From positions 282,031,426-282,095,425 of the forward strand of contig CP136063.1 of NCBI GenBank assembly GCA_032622095.1: a stretch of 64,000 nucleotides of DNA. The letters are read 5' to 3'. Shown here one piece after another: positions 43,147 through 54,527 of the stretch. The notes below the pieces were generated by a model that made no database searches, was not told where the DNA came from, and worked only from the letters and a program-made list of their open reading frames with translations. Each line of letters begins with the position of its first letter. The first letter of the stretch is position 1. The stretch is from Siphonodentalium dalli (Eukaryota > Mollusca > Scaphopoda > Gadilida > Siphonodentaliidae). The position numbers and the translations under genes are program-made.

Positions 43147-43309
43147 CAGTAATGCTCTAAGTAATAGACTCCTTAACCAAGGCAGAATTATGGGTAACTT
43201 TTCAGGATTTAGTCGGAAATATGGCAACAAGCCATATTTCCGACTAAATCCTGAAAAGTTACCCATAATTCTGCTGTGGTTAAGGAGTCGATTACTTAGA
43301 GCATTACTG
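43147..43309. mobile_element. Family B palindrome (B18), symmetric central deletion
   Basis: The centre is AAATATGGCAACAAGCCATATTT; the tips of both arms are gone equally. TA-flanked. Confidence 0.93.
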
Positions 43310-43475
43310 TATATATTTGTTCAATTGTTTATATATGTCACTAACCCAGTTTAAATTTGGCCAAGAAACCTGAAGAAGCTAATTATTTCAAAATTCATTG
43401 GTATTTTTTCTGGAAATGGATAGAACCATATGCAGGAAAGTAATACATGTGGTGTGAAAAGTTACTGTAATAACG

Positions 43476-43760
43476 GTCGAAGGCATATCTCTCCTCTGTC
43501 GTTCAGATGATGTCTCATCCTCGGTGTCCCGAGAGTTAATATCTCTCCTCTGACGTTCAGATGATGTCTCATCCATTGTGTCCCGAGAGTTAATATCTCA
43601 TGTAGTGTGAAAAGTTACTGTAATAACGTTGGACGGCATATCTCTCCCCTGACGTTCACATGATGTACGTCTCATCCTCGGTGTCCCGAGAGTTAATATC
43701 TCTCCTCTGACGTTCAGATGATGTCTCATCCCTCTTGTCCCAAGAGTTAATATCTCTATC
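43476..43760. repeat. Compound tandem repeat
   Basis: Units of about 56 bp (GACGTTCAGATGATGTCTCA, TGTCCCGAGAGTTAATATCT) occur in two blocks, repeated with a larger period near 180 bp that includes AAAAGTTACTGTAATAACG. Confidence 0.9.
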
Positions 43761-44155
43761 TCATTTGTAGGCCATATGCACCATTGGTTTGCCTTAATTT
43801 CATTCCAGAAATATACAAAACCACAAAATAAAAATGTTAAGAACTGCTATGGAGCTTGTAAATGAATTTATTGGAGAATTTGTGTATAAATTGCAGCTTC
43901 AATGATCATGGCTTGTCTCAGCTGATTGCAGATCCCATTGCTTGGGTCAGGATTATGTCAATACATGCATCAACTTCTCATTGGGCATGACTCACAGTGA
44001 ATTGTAATGGAATACTGCAATTAATCTTCGTGTTGAGTCACAGATAAAAAATATCCATGTTTCCGCATGTCTGGGCTGTAATACAGAGACAAATCTAGAA
44101 GATTCAAACAGAAAGAAGTCACTACATTATACTCAACTCATTTATTTGGTTAAGA
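43761..44155. other. No recognised feature
   Basis: No exon or shared repeat. Confidence 0.5.
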
Positions 44156-44213
44156 GAAGTCCCTTCTCCCTGGGCCAATGAGTGAGAGAGAAGTGACACA
44201 TCTTGGGGGAAGA
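44156..44213. mobile_element. hAT-like fragment
   Basis: GAGAAGTCCCTTCTCCC and GAGAGAGAAGTGACACA match the fragment at 34490. Confidence 0.5.
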
Positions 44214-44215
44214 TA

Positions 44216-44360
44216 CAGTAATTCCCTAAATAATCGACTCCTTAACCACAGCAGAATTATGGGTAATTTTTCAGGATTTAATCGGAAATATCTTGAAAAA
44301 ATTTCCCATAATTCTGCTGTGGTTATAAAAGTGTCATAATTTATGCTTCGGACATTACTG
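44216..44360. mobile_element. Family B copy (B19), rearranged right arm
   Basis: The left arm is normal to GAAATATC. The right arm is of the diverged subfamily (CTTGAAAAAATTTCCCATAA), then AAAGTGTCATAATTTATGCT before GGACATTACTG. Confidence 0.8.
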
Positions 44361-44376
44361 TAGCTGATGTCTCTCA

Positions 44377-44483
44377 CCGAGAGCTTTCCGATGAATGGCA
44401 ACAAGCCTTATTTCCGACTGAATCCTGAAAAATTACCCATAATTCTGTGGTGGTTAAGGAGTCGTTTATTTAGAGCATTACTG
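44377..44483. mobile_element. Half family B element (right arm only)
   Basis: Begins CCGAGAGCTTTCCGATG at the palindrome centre, ends AGAGCATTACTG then TA. Confidence 0.9.
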
Positions 44484-44520
44484 TATCTTCCATGTTTCCC
44501 TCTGGTCCCTGGATACATGG

Positions 44521-44602
44521 TTAACCCATTCATGATGGTAGATGCGTTGGTGCAGCATTAAAGATCCTGTGCATTCCCTTATATAAGAGATTCACTAGCA
44601 CT
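44521..44602 (+). mobile_element. Family F left fragment
   Basis: TTAACCCATTCATGATGGTA, GGTGCAGCATTAAAGATCC and a collapsed hairpin. Confidence 0.7.
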
Positions 44603-44667
44603 TTTGATTAGTTAATTCCCCAAGACAAATCTTGGATCAATTAATTTCCTAATTTTGAAGCTCCACT

Positions 44668-44772
44668 TTCCATTGTTGGAATTCATTTACATTTATGGTA
44701 CATTGTTGGATTTAGATATACTGTGCATTGCTGGAATTCATCACATTTATGGTACATTGCTGGAATTTATTT
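44668..44772 (+). repeat. Short tandem repeat CATTGYTGGAATT
   Basis: Four to five short units with TTTATGGTACATTG. Confidence 0.7.
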
Positions 44773-45192
44773 TTACCCTGTGCCAATGCATTCTCTTATA
44801 TATGCGAGTCGACCATAGGTCGCCTCGCATATATAAGAGAATGCATTGGCCTAACAATTTTTTATCATTTTCTTTTTAAATAAATGTTTCTTACAATTTT
44901 TAGGACATATAATAAAAAACATCCATTACCCTGCAGGGAGCCCCACACATATATAGAAGCATATAGAAGAGTGTCTTTTGCTCATGTTTGTCTGGGGCTC
45001 TGTATGGGTGAAATTAGAAAATTGTTAAAGAATACAAGAAAAAATTATTAAAATTGTCAAAAATTGTTAGGCCATTGCATTCTCTTATATATGCGAGGCG
45101 ACCTATTGTCGACTCGCATATATAAGAGAATGCATTGGCACAGGGTAAAAAAAATCCTGACTTACGACTGGATTTGATATGGCGGGTCACAT
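44773..45192 (-). mobile_element. Family D element (D4), one end lost
   Basis: Reverse copy. The terminus GATATGGCGGGTCACAT is present at 45176-45192; at the other side it starts only at TTTTACCCTGTGCC. Confidence 0.9.
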
Positions 45193-45359
45193 TTGTATAC
45201 ACTCTTAGATTTACAGTACGTTTGCTGGGAGTTTCACTTTTAGATGAGTTTACAAATTTTCTTGATATTGAATCACTCAAAAATAATCGATTTCTCCAAG
45301 ATAAATAAAAATAATACTTTGTCCAAATCTTATAGCCACATGCCGTTTTCCGTTCCAAG

Positions 45360-45800
45360 ATTATCATATTCTCTTTTGAATATTTCCCAATACCCGGTAT
45401 TGAATTGACAAAATAGGTCGATAAATACCTGAACTACCTTTCTATGACCATTATATGTCCCAGAAAAATGCATTGAAGTCATAAAATATATAACCTCGAA
45501 CACAAAATGAAACACACTCAAATTTAGCTAAATATATAAAAAACAAAACATGTGTTTTCAGTGCTATATCAACAAATTTGTTCGGAAATGTTCCGTGCAT
45601 GTATGCATGCCTAAAATCCATAAAATTTTGGAAGAATCGAAATATTGCATTTCTACACAGTGAATCAGCTGCTTTTACGTAAATCAAACTAAGAATCATG
45701 ATTCTGATTCCTGTGACCCTTGTCAGATCGTATTTTAAACCCTGGTATATTTTGAGATATCTCTTACCAAATTATATTCGAATGAGCCATGTCTGTTTAT
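45360..45800 (+). repeat. Family G/J dispersed repeat, longest copy
   Basis: Contains AAATAGGTCGATAAATACC, ATTATATGTCCCAGAAA, AACAAAACATGTGTTTTCAG and GAGATATCTCTTACCAAATT in order. This shows that J (51614) and G (52130) are parts of one element. It lacks the B insertion found at 51445. Confidence 0.75.
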
Positions 45801-46403
45801 TTCCCATTTAAACTTTGAAATAGAGATTGTAATTTTAAGCCACAAAATAATTACTGGAGGCAATATCTTATTTTCAAATCGAATAAAAGTTTTCTCTGGA
45901 TGCATTAGCAACTTGACATGGAATCGCCTGACAATTGATCAGTTCATTCCCAAGATAATACTTGATCAATTTCCTCCTCTCAAAGCTTGACATTATTTCA
46001 CTTCAGTCGATAGATCAGACCCACAAGCCATGGCAGTTGTTATTAACGCAGGTCTAAGGCTGTTAATTCAGACCAAACCCCCAAATGATTCGCCAAATAG
46101 GATTGCTGATTGAACAGTCCGTCGTCCATTTGGCGATTCTGTCAGACGTTGGATGCGATGAATGGTAGCGATGGTCCCCGCAGTGCCATATGTGTCATCT
46201 ACTCTGATGTACGGCTGGTCACGTAACTAGATTATTCATAAAATACGACATCTCCGATAGCTTGTTTCCTGCCGGATAGGCTAGTTCGACAGTCTGGCGT
46301 TCACTAATTTCATGTTTACAAGACATAAATAGATCTCATCCTTAGCTTTTCCCAATTTATATTTACAAGACATATATAAATTACTTCGGTTCCTGTTGTA
46401 ATT
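45801..46403. other. No recognised feature
   Basis: About 600 bp without exon or shared repeat. Confidence 0.5.
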
Positions 46404-46435
46404 TAACCCTTTATGACTGGAAAATTGCTAAAATT
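46404..46435 (+). mobile_element. Family F left-end stub
   Basis: TTAACCCTTTATGACTGGAA, then the B element starts at TA. Confidence 0.65.
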
Positions 46436-46436
46436 A

Positions 46437-46619
46437 CAGTAAAGCCCTAAATAATCGACTCCTTAACCACAGCAGAATTATGGGTAATTTTTCAGGATTT
46501 AGTCGGAAATATGTGAGAGCTTTCCGATGAATGGCAACAAGCCATATTTCCGACTATATCCTGAAAAGTTACCCATAATTCTGCTGTGGTTAAGGAGTTG
46601 ATTATTTAGGGCATTACTG
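46437..46619. mobile_element. Family B palindrome (B21), asymmetric central loss
   Basis: The left arm jumps from GGAAATATG to the centre TGAGAGC. TA-flanked. Confidence 0.93.
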
Positions 46620-46724
46620 TACATTTGCAGCCTACAATGATTATTTAGGGAATTACTGTATAACGAAAAATAAGAAATATCCTTGAAATTGAGACTTCAA
46701 AGCATTCTTGTTTCCTGATTCACT

Positions 46725-47293
46725 TCAAGCATGAGTTTTGTGTGCCTAGCTGTCATTTGTAGAATGAGTTCCCCAGAGGGTGAATTTATAGTGAGGCTTT
46801 CCCACACAGACTTTCCAACTTCAGAGACAAATAACCAAGCCTGAGTTTAGTGTGCCTGTCATTTGCAGAATGAGGTCCTCAGAGAGTGAATTTAGTGACG
46901 TTATCCCGCACAGTAGGCTAGCATCACCAAATTCACCCTATTGGGGATCTCAGTCTGCATGGCCTCATCTACTATGGGAGACCTAGACTCAGATTGAAGT
47001 TCCCAAATGGTGAATATTGTGATGTGCACCCATTGGGAACCTCATTATGCAATGTGTCGTCTGCCAATTTGAGGATATAGAGAAACTAAACTAAAAAAGA
47101 AATATAATCTATGTGAAGAAGTTTATATAGAAATTTGATAAAGAAACTTTCCGGAGAAGATGAGTCCTAAGCAGAATGAGGTCCCCAGCAGGTGAATTTG
47201 GTAATGCTAGCCCACTTAGCAAGATAGCATCACTAATTTCACCCTTTGGGGGACCTCATTCTGCAAGTGTCAGACACATTAAATTCAGACTTG
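46725..47293. mobile_element. Family C copies (C12), partial then long form
   Basis: A partial copy (46725-46806, CAAGCATGAGTTTTGTG) is followed by a long-form copy (46836-47293) with ends CAAGCCTGAGTTTAGTG and ATTAAATTCAGACTTG. Confidence 0.85.
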
Positions 47294-47588
47294 ATTCATT
47301 GTAAACATGTGCTAAGATTAAATTTTCAAATAATTATCAAATTTGCTCATCTTCAAATAATATACATGTATTACCCATTCAGCAAATGAAAGAGGTGATA
47401 TGATAAGTGAATAAACTAAAATAATTTTGTGTCTAAAAAAATATATATTTTGCAGCAAATAATTTCAAGTTGCCTATTCTCATTGTAAAAATGTGAATCT
47501 GGTCATGTCAATTATAAAGGTCCACATATCCTTAAATGTAACATATAAATAATGATTTTCAGGGACCAATGTTATCCCTTCTTCTAAA
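47294..47588. other. No recognised feature
   Basis: AT-rich; no shared repeat. Confidence 0.5.
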
Positions 47589-48912
47589 TTACATGAGCCC
47601 TGTCTGTTTTAAAGTCATATGTGCTTACTTCAAACTGATATTTACATGAGCCGCCATGTCTGTTTTAAAGTCATATGTGCTTACTTCAAACTGATATTTA
47701 CATGAGCCGCCATGTCTGTTTTAAAGTCATATGTGCTTACTTCAAACTGATATTTACATGAGCCGCCCTGTCTGTTTTAAAGTCATATGTGCTTACTTCA
47801 AACTGATATTTACATGAGCCGCCATGTTTGTTTTAAAGTCATATGTGCTTACTTCAAACTGATATTTACATGAGCCGCCATGTCTGTTTTAAAGTCATAT
47901 GTGCTTACTTCAAACTGATATTTACATGAGCCCTGTCTGTTTTAAAGTCATATGTGCTTACTTCAAACAGATATTTACATGAGCCGCCATGTTTGTTTTA
48001 AAGTCATATGTGCTTACTTCAAACTGATATTTACATGAGTCGCCCTGTCTGTTTTAAAGTCATATGTGCTTACTTCAAACTGATATTTACATGAGTCGCC
48101 CTGTCTGTTTTAAAGTCATATGTGCTTACTTCAAACAGATATTTACATGAGCCGCCATGTTTGTTTTAAAGTCATATGTGCTTACTTCAAACTGATATTT
48201 ACATGAGTCGCCCTGTCTGTTTTAAAGTCATATGTGCTTACTTCAAACTGATATTTACATGAGCCATGTCTGTTTTAAAGTCATATGTGCTTACTTCAAA
48301 CTGATATTTACATGAGCCATGTCTGTTTTAAAGTCATATGTGCTTACTTCAAACTGATATTTACATGAGTCGCCCTGTGTGTTTTAAAGTCATATGTGCT
48401 TACTTCAAACAGATATTTACATGAGCCGCCATGTTTGTTTTAAAGTCATATGTGCTTACTTCAAACTGATATTTACATGAGCCGCCCTGTCTGTTTTAAA
48501 GTCATATGTGCTTACTTCAAACAGATATTTACATGAGCCGCCATGTTTGTTTTAAAGTCATATGTGCTTACTTCAAACTGATATTTACATGAGCCGCCAT
48601 GTCTGTTTTAAAGTCATATGTGCTTACTTCAAACTGATATTTACATGAGCCGCCATGTCTGTTTTAAAGTCATATGTGCTTACTTCAAACTGATATTTAC
48701 ATGAGTCGCCCTGTCTGTTTTAAAGTCATATGTGCTTACTTCAAACTGATATTTACATGAGCCATGTCTGTTTTAAAGTCATATGTGCTTACTTCAAACT
48801 GATATTTACATGAGCCGCCATGTCTGTTTTAAAGTCATATGTGCTTACTTCAAACTGATATTTACATGAGCCGCCATGTCTGTTTTAAAGTCATATGTGC
48901 TTACTTCAAACT
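47589..48912 (+). repeat. 56-bp satellite array, about 24 units
   Basis: Units read TTTACATGAGCCGCCATGTC, TGTTTTAAAGTCATATGTGC, TTACTTCAAACTGATA. A minority lack three bases (GAGCCATG or GAGCCCTG). Outside a small variable window the units are nearly identical, so the array is young or strongly homogenised. The unit length is not a multiple of three and no long frame results. Confidence 0.97.
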
Positions 48913-49339
48913 AATATTTTACGACTGGGACACTACATACATTTGAAGAAATCTTCATTAAACTATCTTTGGCAAAATATTTTAACAACATTGGCTGTGC
49001 CCTTTAAAACACACAACATATCTGTGCAAAATTGTAAACAAATGTCTCATTCATCCCAAACAAATCACGGATAAACAAACAAGAATGATTTCGCCAAGGA
49101 GAGTCATTAAATTTATATGAAAGAATGTAATGGTGTGCTAGTTATGTTTATACTCAATCAATTGAAATGTCTGCGTTAATCAAGTTTACTCCCTGTGAGC
49201 TGCAGTAATGTATTTCAAATCACTTTATATAAAATAGTGCCAATACTGTGGGTAAAAAATCTCTCATTTTTAAAAGTGCACATGATTGGGTAAAATGTGG
49301 TTAAATGATATTTTTGGGCCAGCACAGTCATGGTTCATA
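48913..49339. other. No recognised feature
   Basis: No exon or shared repeat. Confidence 0.5.
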
Positions 49340-49700
49340 AAACTTAAGTATAAAAAATATAATAATAAAAACACAACCAACATGAATGGCAGATGAAGTA
49401 ACAATTGCAAGCCTTATGTGTGTCAATATTGCATCCATGATACCAGGCAAAATTCAGGTATTAAACCATAAAACCTATTACTTCCCACCGTGTGGTATGA
49501 GTTTAACTGTTCATAAAATGCAACATACAAAAAATAAAATGAAATAAGAACAAAAACCAACATGAATGGCAGATGAATTATCAATTGCAAACATGACTAA
49601 AATATGCGCAGAGATCAGTGCAGAGATGGCATCAAGATATCCGGCAAAATATACACCGTAGGTATTAACCATAATAACCTATTACTCCAGGCCATGTGGC
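49340..49700 (+). repeat. Diverged direct duplication, about 180-bp period
   Basis: CCAACATGAATGGCAGATGA, CAATTGCAA, AGGTATTAA and CCTATTACT occur in the same order twice. Confidence 0.75.
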
Positions 49701-49960
49701 ATAAACATCTACACTGTAATGTTGCAGCATATCTTACCTTTATAATGCAGTGGGTGTTATGTATTTTCTATGGGGGAATGGTGAGTCAATAATGAATGGG
49801 GTCAGAATATCTATGCTGAAAACAGGTGCATGGATTACTGACGAGAGGTATTCTCAGGTGGAAACAGAGAATTTAGATCTTCTACCTGTTTCTTATTAAA
49901 ACAATGCTGTGTAACATTGCAAAGCCCTGTGATGGTTTAAATGATATTGTTTCAGGATTT

Positions 49961-50040
49961 CAAGCCTGAGATTAGTGTGTCTGTCATTTGTAGAATGAGG
50001 TCCCCCAGAGGGTGAATTTAGTGATGCTATCCTGCATAAA
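49961..50040. mobile_element. Family C left fragment (C13)
   Basis: CAAGCCTGAGATTAGTGTGT and one GAGGGTGAAT arm. Confidence 0.8.
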
Positions 50041-50359
50041 ATTTCCAACTATATAGGATTTGGTCTAATAAAATTTCCGACTATATAAGACTATGGACTG
50101 TGTAAATAAAGACAATAGTAACAAGAATGACACAGCATTGATCCATGTTTTATGTATTTAGTACTGGTACACTGCACGCAGTATGTTATACATGGCGGTA
50201 CATGTAGTACAATACACAATTCGCAAACCTGTAAAATTAATTATATTCCTCCAAATGACTTGGCAAGTTATCGACATATAATCATTACTTACCAATCGAT
50301 GACAATCAAGCATACAGCATAATTAGACATTTTTAGCATATTAGTCATGATTTATTATA
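50041..50359. other. No recognised feature
   Basis: AAAATTTCCAACTATATA is repeated once as a short local duplication. Otherwise nothing. Confidence 0.5.
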
Positions 50360-50830
50360 CCCCCCCCCCCCCCCCCCCCCCCGCAACGAAGTTAGGGGGG
50401 TTATACTGCAGTCAGCTTGTCCGTCCGTCGGTCGTCCGTCCGTGACACAAATTTGTCCGGAATTTTTCTCAGTCGTTTTTTGATCAATTTCCGTGAAACT
50501 TGGCACAGGCATCAACCACCATGGGAACCTGTGCACCTGCGATTATGACGTTTGTCCGACTTTTTTTGGTGGAGTTATCCCCCCTTTTTTTACTTAGAAA
50601 TTTTTCGCAACATGTATACTTTTGTCCGAGCTTTTATTCTTACATTTTTTGGTCAATTTGTTTAAAACGTTGCACAGATATTTAGTACCATGGGAACCTG
50701 TGCACCTGTGATTATTACGTCAGTCCAACATTTTTTGGTGGAGTTATCCCCCTTTTTCGACTTGGAATTTTTTTTTTTTGCAACATGCATAATTTTGTCC
50801 GAGCTTTTATTCCTACATTTTTCGGTCAAT
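50360..50830 (+). repeat. C23 tract and GTCCGTCC repeat with internal duplication
   Basis: C23 at 50360-50382, GGGGGGTTATACTGCAG, then GTCCGTCCGTCGGTCG. Two units of about 175 bp follow, each with CCATGGGAACCTGTGCACCT, TTTTTGGTGGAGTTATCCCC and TTGTCCGAGCTTTTATTC. Confidence 0.8.
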
Positions 50831-51444
50831 AGGTATAAGATTAGGGTTATGGTTGTACACCTGCAATGGGAACTGCATGTTATTTTATTATTTTAACTAA
50901 ATGTTTACTGACATGTGAAACATCTTAGTATTTTAAAAACAGGGGGGTATTGAAGTGTTTTAGCTTATATTCTTTTGTGTTGTAACTGTCCCTTTACCTC
51001 CCCGGTCAGCGGCAAATCAAAATGACGGAATATATGAATCGGAAAAAACAATTTGTACAATTCCTGAATTGGAAAATCGGTGACTAGTATTTAGAATTGG
51101 AATTCCGAGTTGACAAATTTATATTTAAAATATTACTTATAGGTTACTAATATTTTGATCTAGTCAATTTCAGAATGCCCTACCCAATCATAATTGGGGG
51201 GGGGGGGGGTGCTGTCGTATTAAATGCATGTACTGTACTAACATTATGAGCAGTGCCCTTTTAGTGCTTCTGTTTAATACCCCTGTCGCTCATATGCCAG
51301 ACCTTATTCCCAGCTCATTTAAATTTAAATGTTACATGTCTCTTAATTTATAATTTATTTCAACAAAATTTGAGCTACAAAATACACCTAATAACATTTG
51401 CTTTTAAATTTGTTTCCAGTTTCGAAATAGGTCAATAAAAACTA
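50831..51444. other. No gene; G14 run
   Basis: G14 at 51196-51209. No exon or shared repeat otherwise. Confidence 0.5.
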
Positions 51445-51613
51445 CAGTAATGCCCTAAGTAATCGACTCCTTAACCACAGCAGAATTATGGGTAACTTTT
51501 CAGGATTTAGTCTGAAATGTGGCTTGTTGCCATTCATCGGAAAGCTCTTTCCGACTAAATCCTGAAAAGTTACCCTGCTGTGGTTAAGGAGTCGATTACT
51601 TAGAGCATTACTC
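51445..51613. mobile_element. Family B palindrome (B22), central loss
   Basis: The right arm lacks the segment between GCTCTTTCCGACTAAATCC and the centre, and GCTGTGG follows TTACCC directly. Flanked by TA. Confidence 0.92.
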
Positions 51614-52250
51614 TACCTTGTGTGAGCATTATAATTATGTCCCAGAAAGACGTCATAATGAACTCATAAAAATACAACTTTGAACAACAGCCATTTGTAT
51701 TTATCGGAATCAGAAAAGGAATGTTTGGAATAGGTACAGTAATGCTCTAAGTAATCGACTTCTTAACCACAGCAGAATTATGGGTAACTTTTCAGGATTT
51801 AGTCGGAAATATGGCTTGTTGCCATTCATTGGAAAGCTCTCCCCGAGAGCTTTCCAATGAATGGCAACAAGCCATATTTCCGACTAAATCCTGAAAAGTT
51901 ACCCATAATTCTGCTGTGGTTAAAGAGTCGATTAATTAGGGCGTTACTGTATATTGCATTATCTTAACAAAAAACTGTTTTAAAATTTCGCTCACTGCTT
52001 TCTCTTTGTTTTAATCATCAAAATGATTTAGTACCGTAAACGTAAACAATTCAGATCGATGACAGATCTAGATTAGGTTTACACATGCAATTTTTATGCG
52101 AATGGCACAAACAAAAAGATATAAAATTATAAACAAAACACGTATTTTCAGCGCTACATGTATATCGACAAAATTTGTTCAGAAATCTGCTGAATATAGG
52201 TATCTTTTGAGATACCTCTTGCCAAATTATGCATGCATAATTCTCACAAG
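51614..52250 (+). repeat. Family J/G dispersed repeat split by family B
   Basis: 51614-51736 and 51950-52250 join across the B element. GTCCCAGAAAGACGTCATAA and AACAAAACACGTATTTTCAG align with the 45.4-kb copy. Confidence 0.8.
51737..51949. mobile_element. Family B palindrome (B23), insertion with known empty site
   Basis: 213 bp, TA at 51735-51736 and 51950-51951. The family J paralogue at 13089-13226 has the site without the element and with a single TA. Confidence 0.97.
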
Positions 52251-54350
52251 TGTTGGTTGGAAAGTCAAATCTCTCCCACATTGCCAAATCCCTGCCTTAA
52301 GCCTTTGATGAGGTTGTTTGACAATACCTGTATGACGTGCATGCCACTGCATGGTCACATTCATTTAATTTGTTGCACCATTGATTGTGATTCGAAGCAC
52401 TCATTTACTTACTTGAGTGTTATATGGGTGAAGTGGCTGCATTCACTAACTGTCCCCCCACACTCACTCCGCTAATTATCTACCTGTAGTAATTTGTGTT
52501 TCTCTGGCTTCCTGAATAGAGCTACGCTGCGGACCAGCCTTTATTATTGGAGAAGCCTGTATTATCGTGGGGAGATTCAGTACATTATTAACACTGAATG
52601 TCACAGGCGAGTAAGACGGGCTCTGAGAACGAGAGTCTGTGCATAGAATCTGCTGAGTTTACTCTGTGTGCAGTGATAGTGTACGATTGATCCAAGGCTC
52701 ACAGACTGCTATCAGGCCGTAAGAATGGAGATATTGTGCCAATATTCCAGAATATGTTTACATTACTTCTACTCTGTCTGTTCATAGTGGGATAAAATTC
52801 CTGTGACTTGCCGGCTTTTATGCAGCTTGTGATCTTACTATAGGATGAAGTTTGTGATGTGGCCTGCGTGACATCTCTGATGACTATAGCAGGATTAAGT
52901 TACTGATGTGACCTGCTGGGTTGTGGAGTTTGTGAGGGTATTGTTAGTCCTTGTCATCTGTTGATGAAGTTTCTAATGTAATGCTTATCAGCTGTTCATT
53001 TGCTGATATTACTGTTGTTACCGAGGCGGAATTGCAGTTTGTGAAGGCATTGTTATTCCCTCAGTGCGATTATACATTTCCTTTACTAATAGCAGGATAT
53101 ATTTTCTGATGTGATCTGGCCGCTTATCATCTGTGTATACTAGGATAACGTTACTGTTAATGTGACCTGCTAGCTAGGCGTTGCAGTTTGTGACCACATT
53201 GTAATCGCCTCAGTGTTATTTATTACCATTAGAATGGGAATATTATTCACCTGGTTTTGCTGATGGGACTGTGTCACACTAAAGTGCATGCTATTTTGTG
53301 TCCTTCACACCATGTTATTTTGAGTGTTGAAGTATGAACTGTCAAGTCTATAAAAGATAGTGAACGCATTCTGGTGATGCAATCGGATATGCTCTGACAG
53401 TTGATGTCGGAATTCATCGAGGATGGATAATACTTCGCTTCATGGACCACATTCATTACTTATGTGACAGGAGTTTCGTTTAATAATTTTCGAGTTGAAA
53501 ATTAACGAATAACAACATATTTCCGAACTGAATTTTAGTGGCTTCACGGCTCACTCTGAACTGAATTTTAGTGGCTTCACGGCTCACATTCAATGCTAGT
53601 TGTGACAGGATTTTATTTTAATAATTACCGACTTGGATATTAATGACTAATAAGTATTTCTGCACTTAATATGTTAATGTTGTTAAGATCTAAGTTATTG
53701 TTCACAGTTTGATATTTATAACTGAATACTGTTGTGTTGCATGGATTACGTTGACGGTGACATGAGTTCTTATAACAACACAAACGGAGAAGTTAATGAT
53801 TGACAATTCAATAGTGGGTGTATTTCTTTTACCTGCATGAAATACATTTAAGATTCACGGAAAAAAGGGCAGATTAACACATCCTTCGAGCGTGATTAAC
53901 ACATCCTTCGAGCGTGATTAACACATCCTTCGAGCGTCATCTGTATTTTATTACAGACACACGGACAATGATTTGTCTTTGAAACGAAAAAAAAATTTGC
54001 AAACAAAGTGACGTGATTATGTGATTTTATGACAAGAGAACGCACTCATCTATCAATATCATGAGGAATTCAAGCATATGGGAAAGATTTAATTTATTAA
54101 TGATGTTCTTGCACGGAAATGGACAGCAGCCAACATGTCGCCCCTGATCAGACCATAGACCGAACTCTCAACTCAACACCTCGGTATATATGTCATGCAT
54201 AAGATGTGCACTGGCCATCTCATGAACAGCAACTTACATATTATTTGGTAATCTTAAAGTGACACTAGCTGAAAACGTTTACGGATCATATTAGTCTCAG
54301 ATTGAATATGTTGACTGATTGTGCATCTGGCTCAAATTTAATATCAAACC
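52251..54350. other. Repeat-poor stretch upstream of the 54.5-kb gene
   Basis: The longest stretch free of the window's repeat families. Only short local duplications are seen: CTGAATTTTAGTGGCTTCAC twice near 53530, and ATTAACACATCCTTCGAGCG three times at about 53875-53940. No exon is supported. It may hold promoter or enhancer sequence, judged only by position and absence of transposons. Confidence 0.5.
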
Positions 54351-54356
54351 ACTGAA

Positions 54357-54386
54357 TATATAAACGTGTTCTTATCATAGATCAGT
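54357..54386 (+). promoter_or_regulatory. Candidate core promoter: TATATAAA plus TCAGT
   Basis: TATATAAA at 54357-54364. TCAGT, an initiator-like motif, at 54382-54386, so the predicted start base lies about 27 bases from the TATA box, which is standard spacing. The start codon follows about 144 bases later. Confidence 0.45.
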
Positions 54387-54390
54387 GAAG

Positions 54391-54471
54391 ATGAATGTTA
54401 AAGGACAACAGAAGGATGAGAAACAATTGTGTCGCATCCGTCATAATGCATACAAAATTTTCTTTCTCTAA
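54391..54471 (+). CDS. Upstream ORF, 26 codons
   Basis: ATG at 54391 opens a frame (MNVKGQQKDEKQLCRIRHNA, then YKIFFL) that ends at TAA 54469-54471, before the main start. It has an A at -3 (GAAGATGA), so it could be translated. If the leader is transcribed as proposed, this uORF would lower translation of the main frame. It may equally be chance. Confidence 0.3.
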   Translation: MNVKGQQKDEKQLCRIRHNAYKIFFL

Positions 54472-54527
54472 AAGCATTTCCGAGTAGTATTGATTTTGTC
54501 ACAATGTGCGATTAAAGCCAATAGACA

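Noticed and set aside
47589-48912. CRISPR array
   Set aside because: Unit length is regular, but there are no unique spacers; the whole unit repeats, and the context is an animal genome.
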